Made by a program: the position numbers and the translations under genes
Notes under the pieces: generated by a model
What the model was told of the DNA's origin: nothing
Seen by the model: the letters and a program-made list of their open reading frames with translations, nothing else
The model's database searches: none
In this document: in pieces, positions 63,275 to 64,000 of the stretch
Numbering within the stretch: position 1 is the first letter of the stretch
How the letters are laid out: each line of letters starts with the position of its first letter
Origin: Malurus cyaneus samueli
Taxonomy: Eukaryota; Chordata; Aves; Passeriformes; Maluridae
NCBI GenBank assembly: GCA_009741485.1
Contig: CM019216.1
Coordinates: 28,785,741 to 28,849,740 of the forward strand
Direction of reading: 5' to 3'
Length of the DNA: 64,000 nucleotides

Positions 63275-64000
63275 AAGAAAACAGATTATGTTTCACATCT
63301 AAGGTTTCCATAAATTATCCAAAGAAAATTTTATTTTCAGATACCAGCCCATCTTTAGTGATTACCATGACCAAACTCCTGCTGTGTTCAGGGAGAACTG
63401 GGCTGGCCCGTATGGTAAATTTCTGGCTGTGCCAGAAAACTTCTTTTAAGTGTCTGCTGGAAAAACTTTCAAAGTGTTAGTTTCATAATGAATTTATTTT
63501 CTGAAGAAGCACACAGTTGCTGAGAAAGCAGTGTGATGAAAAGTGAATTTAGCTCCATATTCCCACTTTGTTTTTACCCCAGTTTTCAACTGTGCTTGTT
63601 TTTTTAGGGATGCATGTTAGTTTACCATGCTTTTCCAAAACACTGTTCTCCATTAAGGTGTTGATAAGCAGTGATAGGAGCTTGGTGTCAGAGCTCACTT
63701 TGTTCTGTTCTGAAGATGAGACACTTAACATTAATACTGAATTTTGCTGTGTGCTCTCATGGGGAATAATAAGAAAAAAAAAAAAAAAGGAAAAAAAAAA
63801 AAACGGCTTCAGAGCAGATCCAATAACCAAAAGATATTGCATTGACAAACTGCTGAATGCTCCAGAAAGTTTTCAGTCTTCTTTTTTTTTAATCATTACA
63901 CAGAAGGTAGGCGGATTTTTTTGCCAATTCATAAGCTAATCATGCTTGAAAGTAAGGCCTCAGGATGTTCTCATGCATTTTAATCTGAAAGGCTTTTTAC
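63275..64000 (+). other. CD109: CD109 3' UTR, incomplete
   Basis: Inferred from its position after the stop codon. No AATAAA or ATTAAA is visible in the 726 bases left, so the poly(A) site is probably beyond the window. An A-rich tract lies at 63774-63803. Confidence 0.6.
63774..63803. repeat. A-rich tract
   Basis: Fifteen A, GG, then thirteen A, inside the inferred 3' UTR. It could cause internal oligo-dT priming in cDNA data and mimic a poly(A) site. Confidence 0.75.

Overview
The window is vertebrate genomic DNA, most likely from a bird. It has short exons with GT-AG introns, AT-rich intron sequence, and a few decayed CR1 LINE fragments with avian-type 3' ends (ATTCTATGATTCTGTGA-like or ATTCT-type tails). 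I saw no Alu or L1. There are no bacterial-type operons, CRISPR arrays, tRNAs or rRNAs.

Almost everything here belongs to one plus-strand gene: CD109, a GPI-anchored, thioester-containing member of the alpha-2-macroglobulin/complement C3 family. I could join 30 coding exons from 14460 to the stop codon at 63272-63274. All have AG/GT borders and compatible phases, and they give a continuous frame of 4,083 bases (1,360 residues plus stop). From memory, human CD109 is 1,445 residues, so about 85-90 N-terminal residues (signal peptide and most of the first macroglobulin domain, probably two exons) are missing. I did not find them in the window and they probably lie upstream of base 1.

Layout: 1-14459 is non-coding, inferred to be a large 5' intron of CD109. 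14460-31376 encodes macroglobulin domains MG1 (end) to MG6. 32101-34156 covers the bait-like region and the start of the A2M domain. 36919-38279 covers MG7 and the first CUB part. 38986-49151 encodes the thioester domain, with the CGEQ thioester at 39045-39056. 49237-60827 encodes the second CUB part and the receptor-binding (MG8) domain. 63084-63274 encodes a cysteine-rich tail and the GPI-attachment signal. The 3' UTR runs off the window end.

The introns hold CR1 fragments near 9.0, 20.9, 22.9, 34.7, 38.0 and 53.5 kb, simple T-, A- or TA-rich tracts, and many chance ORFs that I do not consider genes. I found no novel system. The best leads are changes inside CD109: glutamine at the position of the thioester-activating histidine, no tetrabasic furin site, a possible frame-breaking 'poison' exon, and a possible in-frame alternative acceptor. 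Human sequence comparisons are from memory and were not computed.
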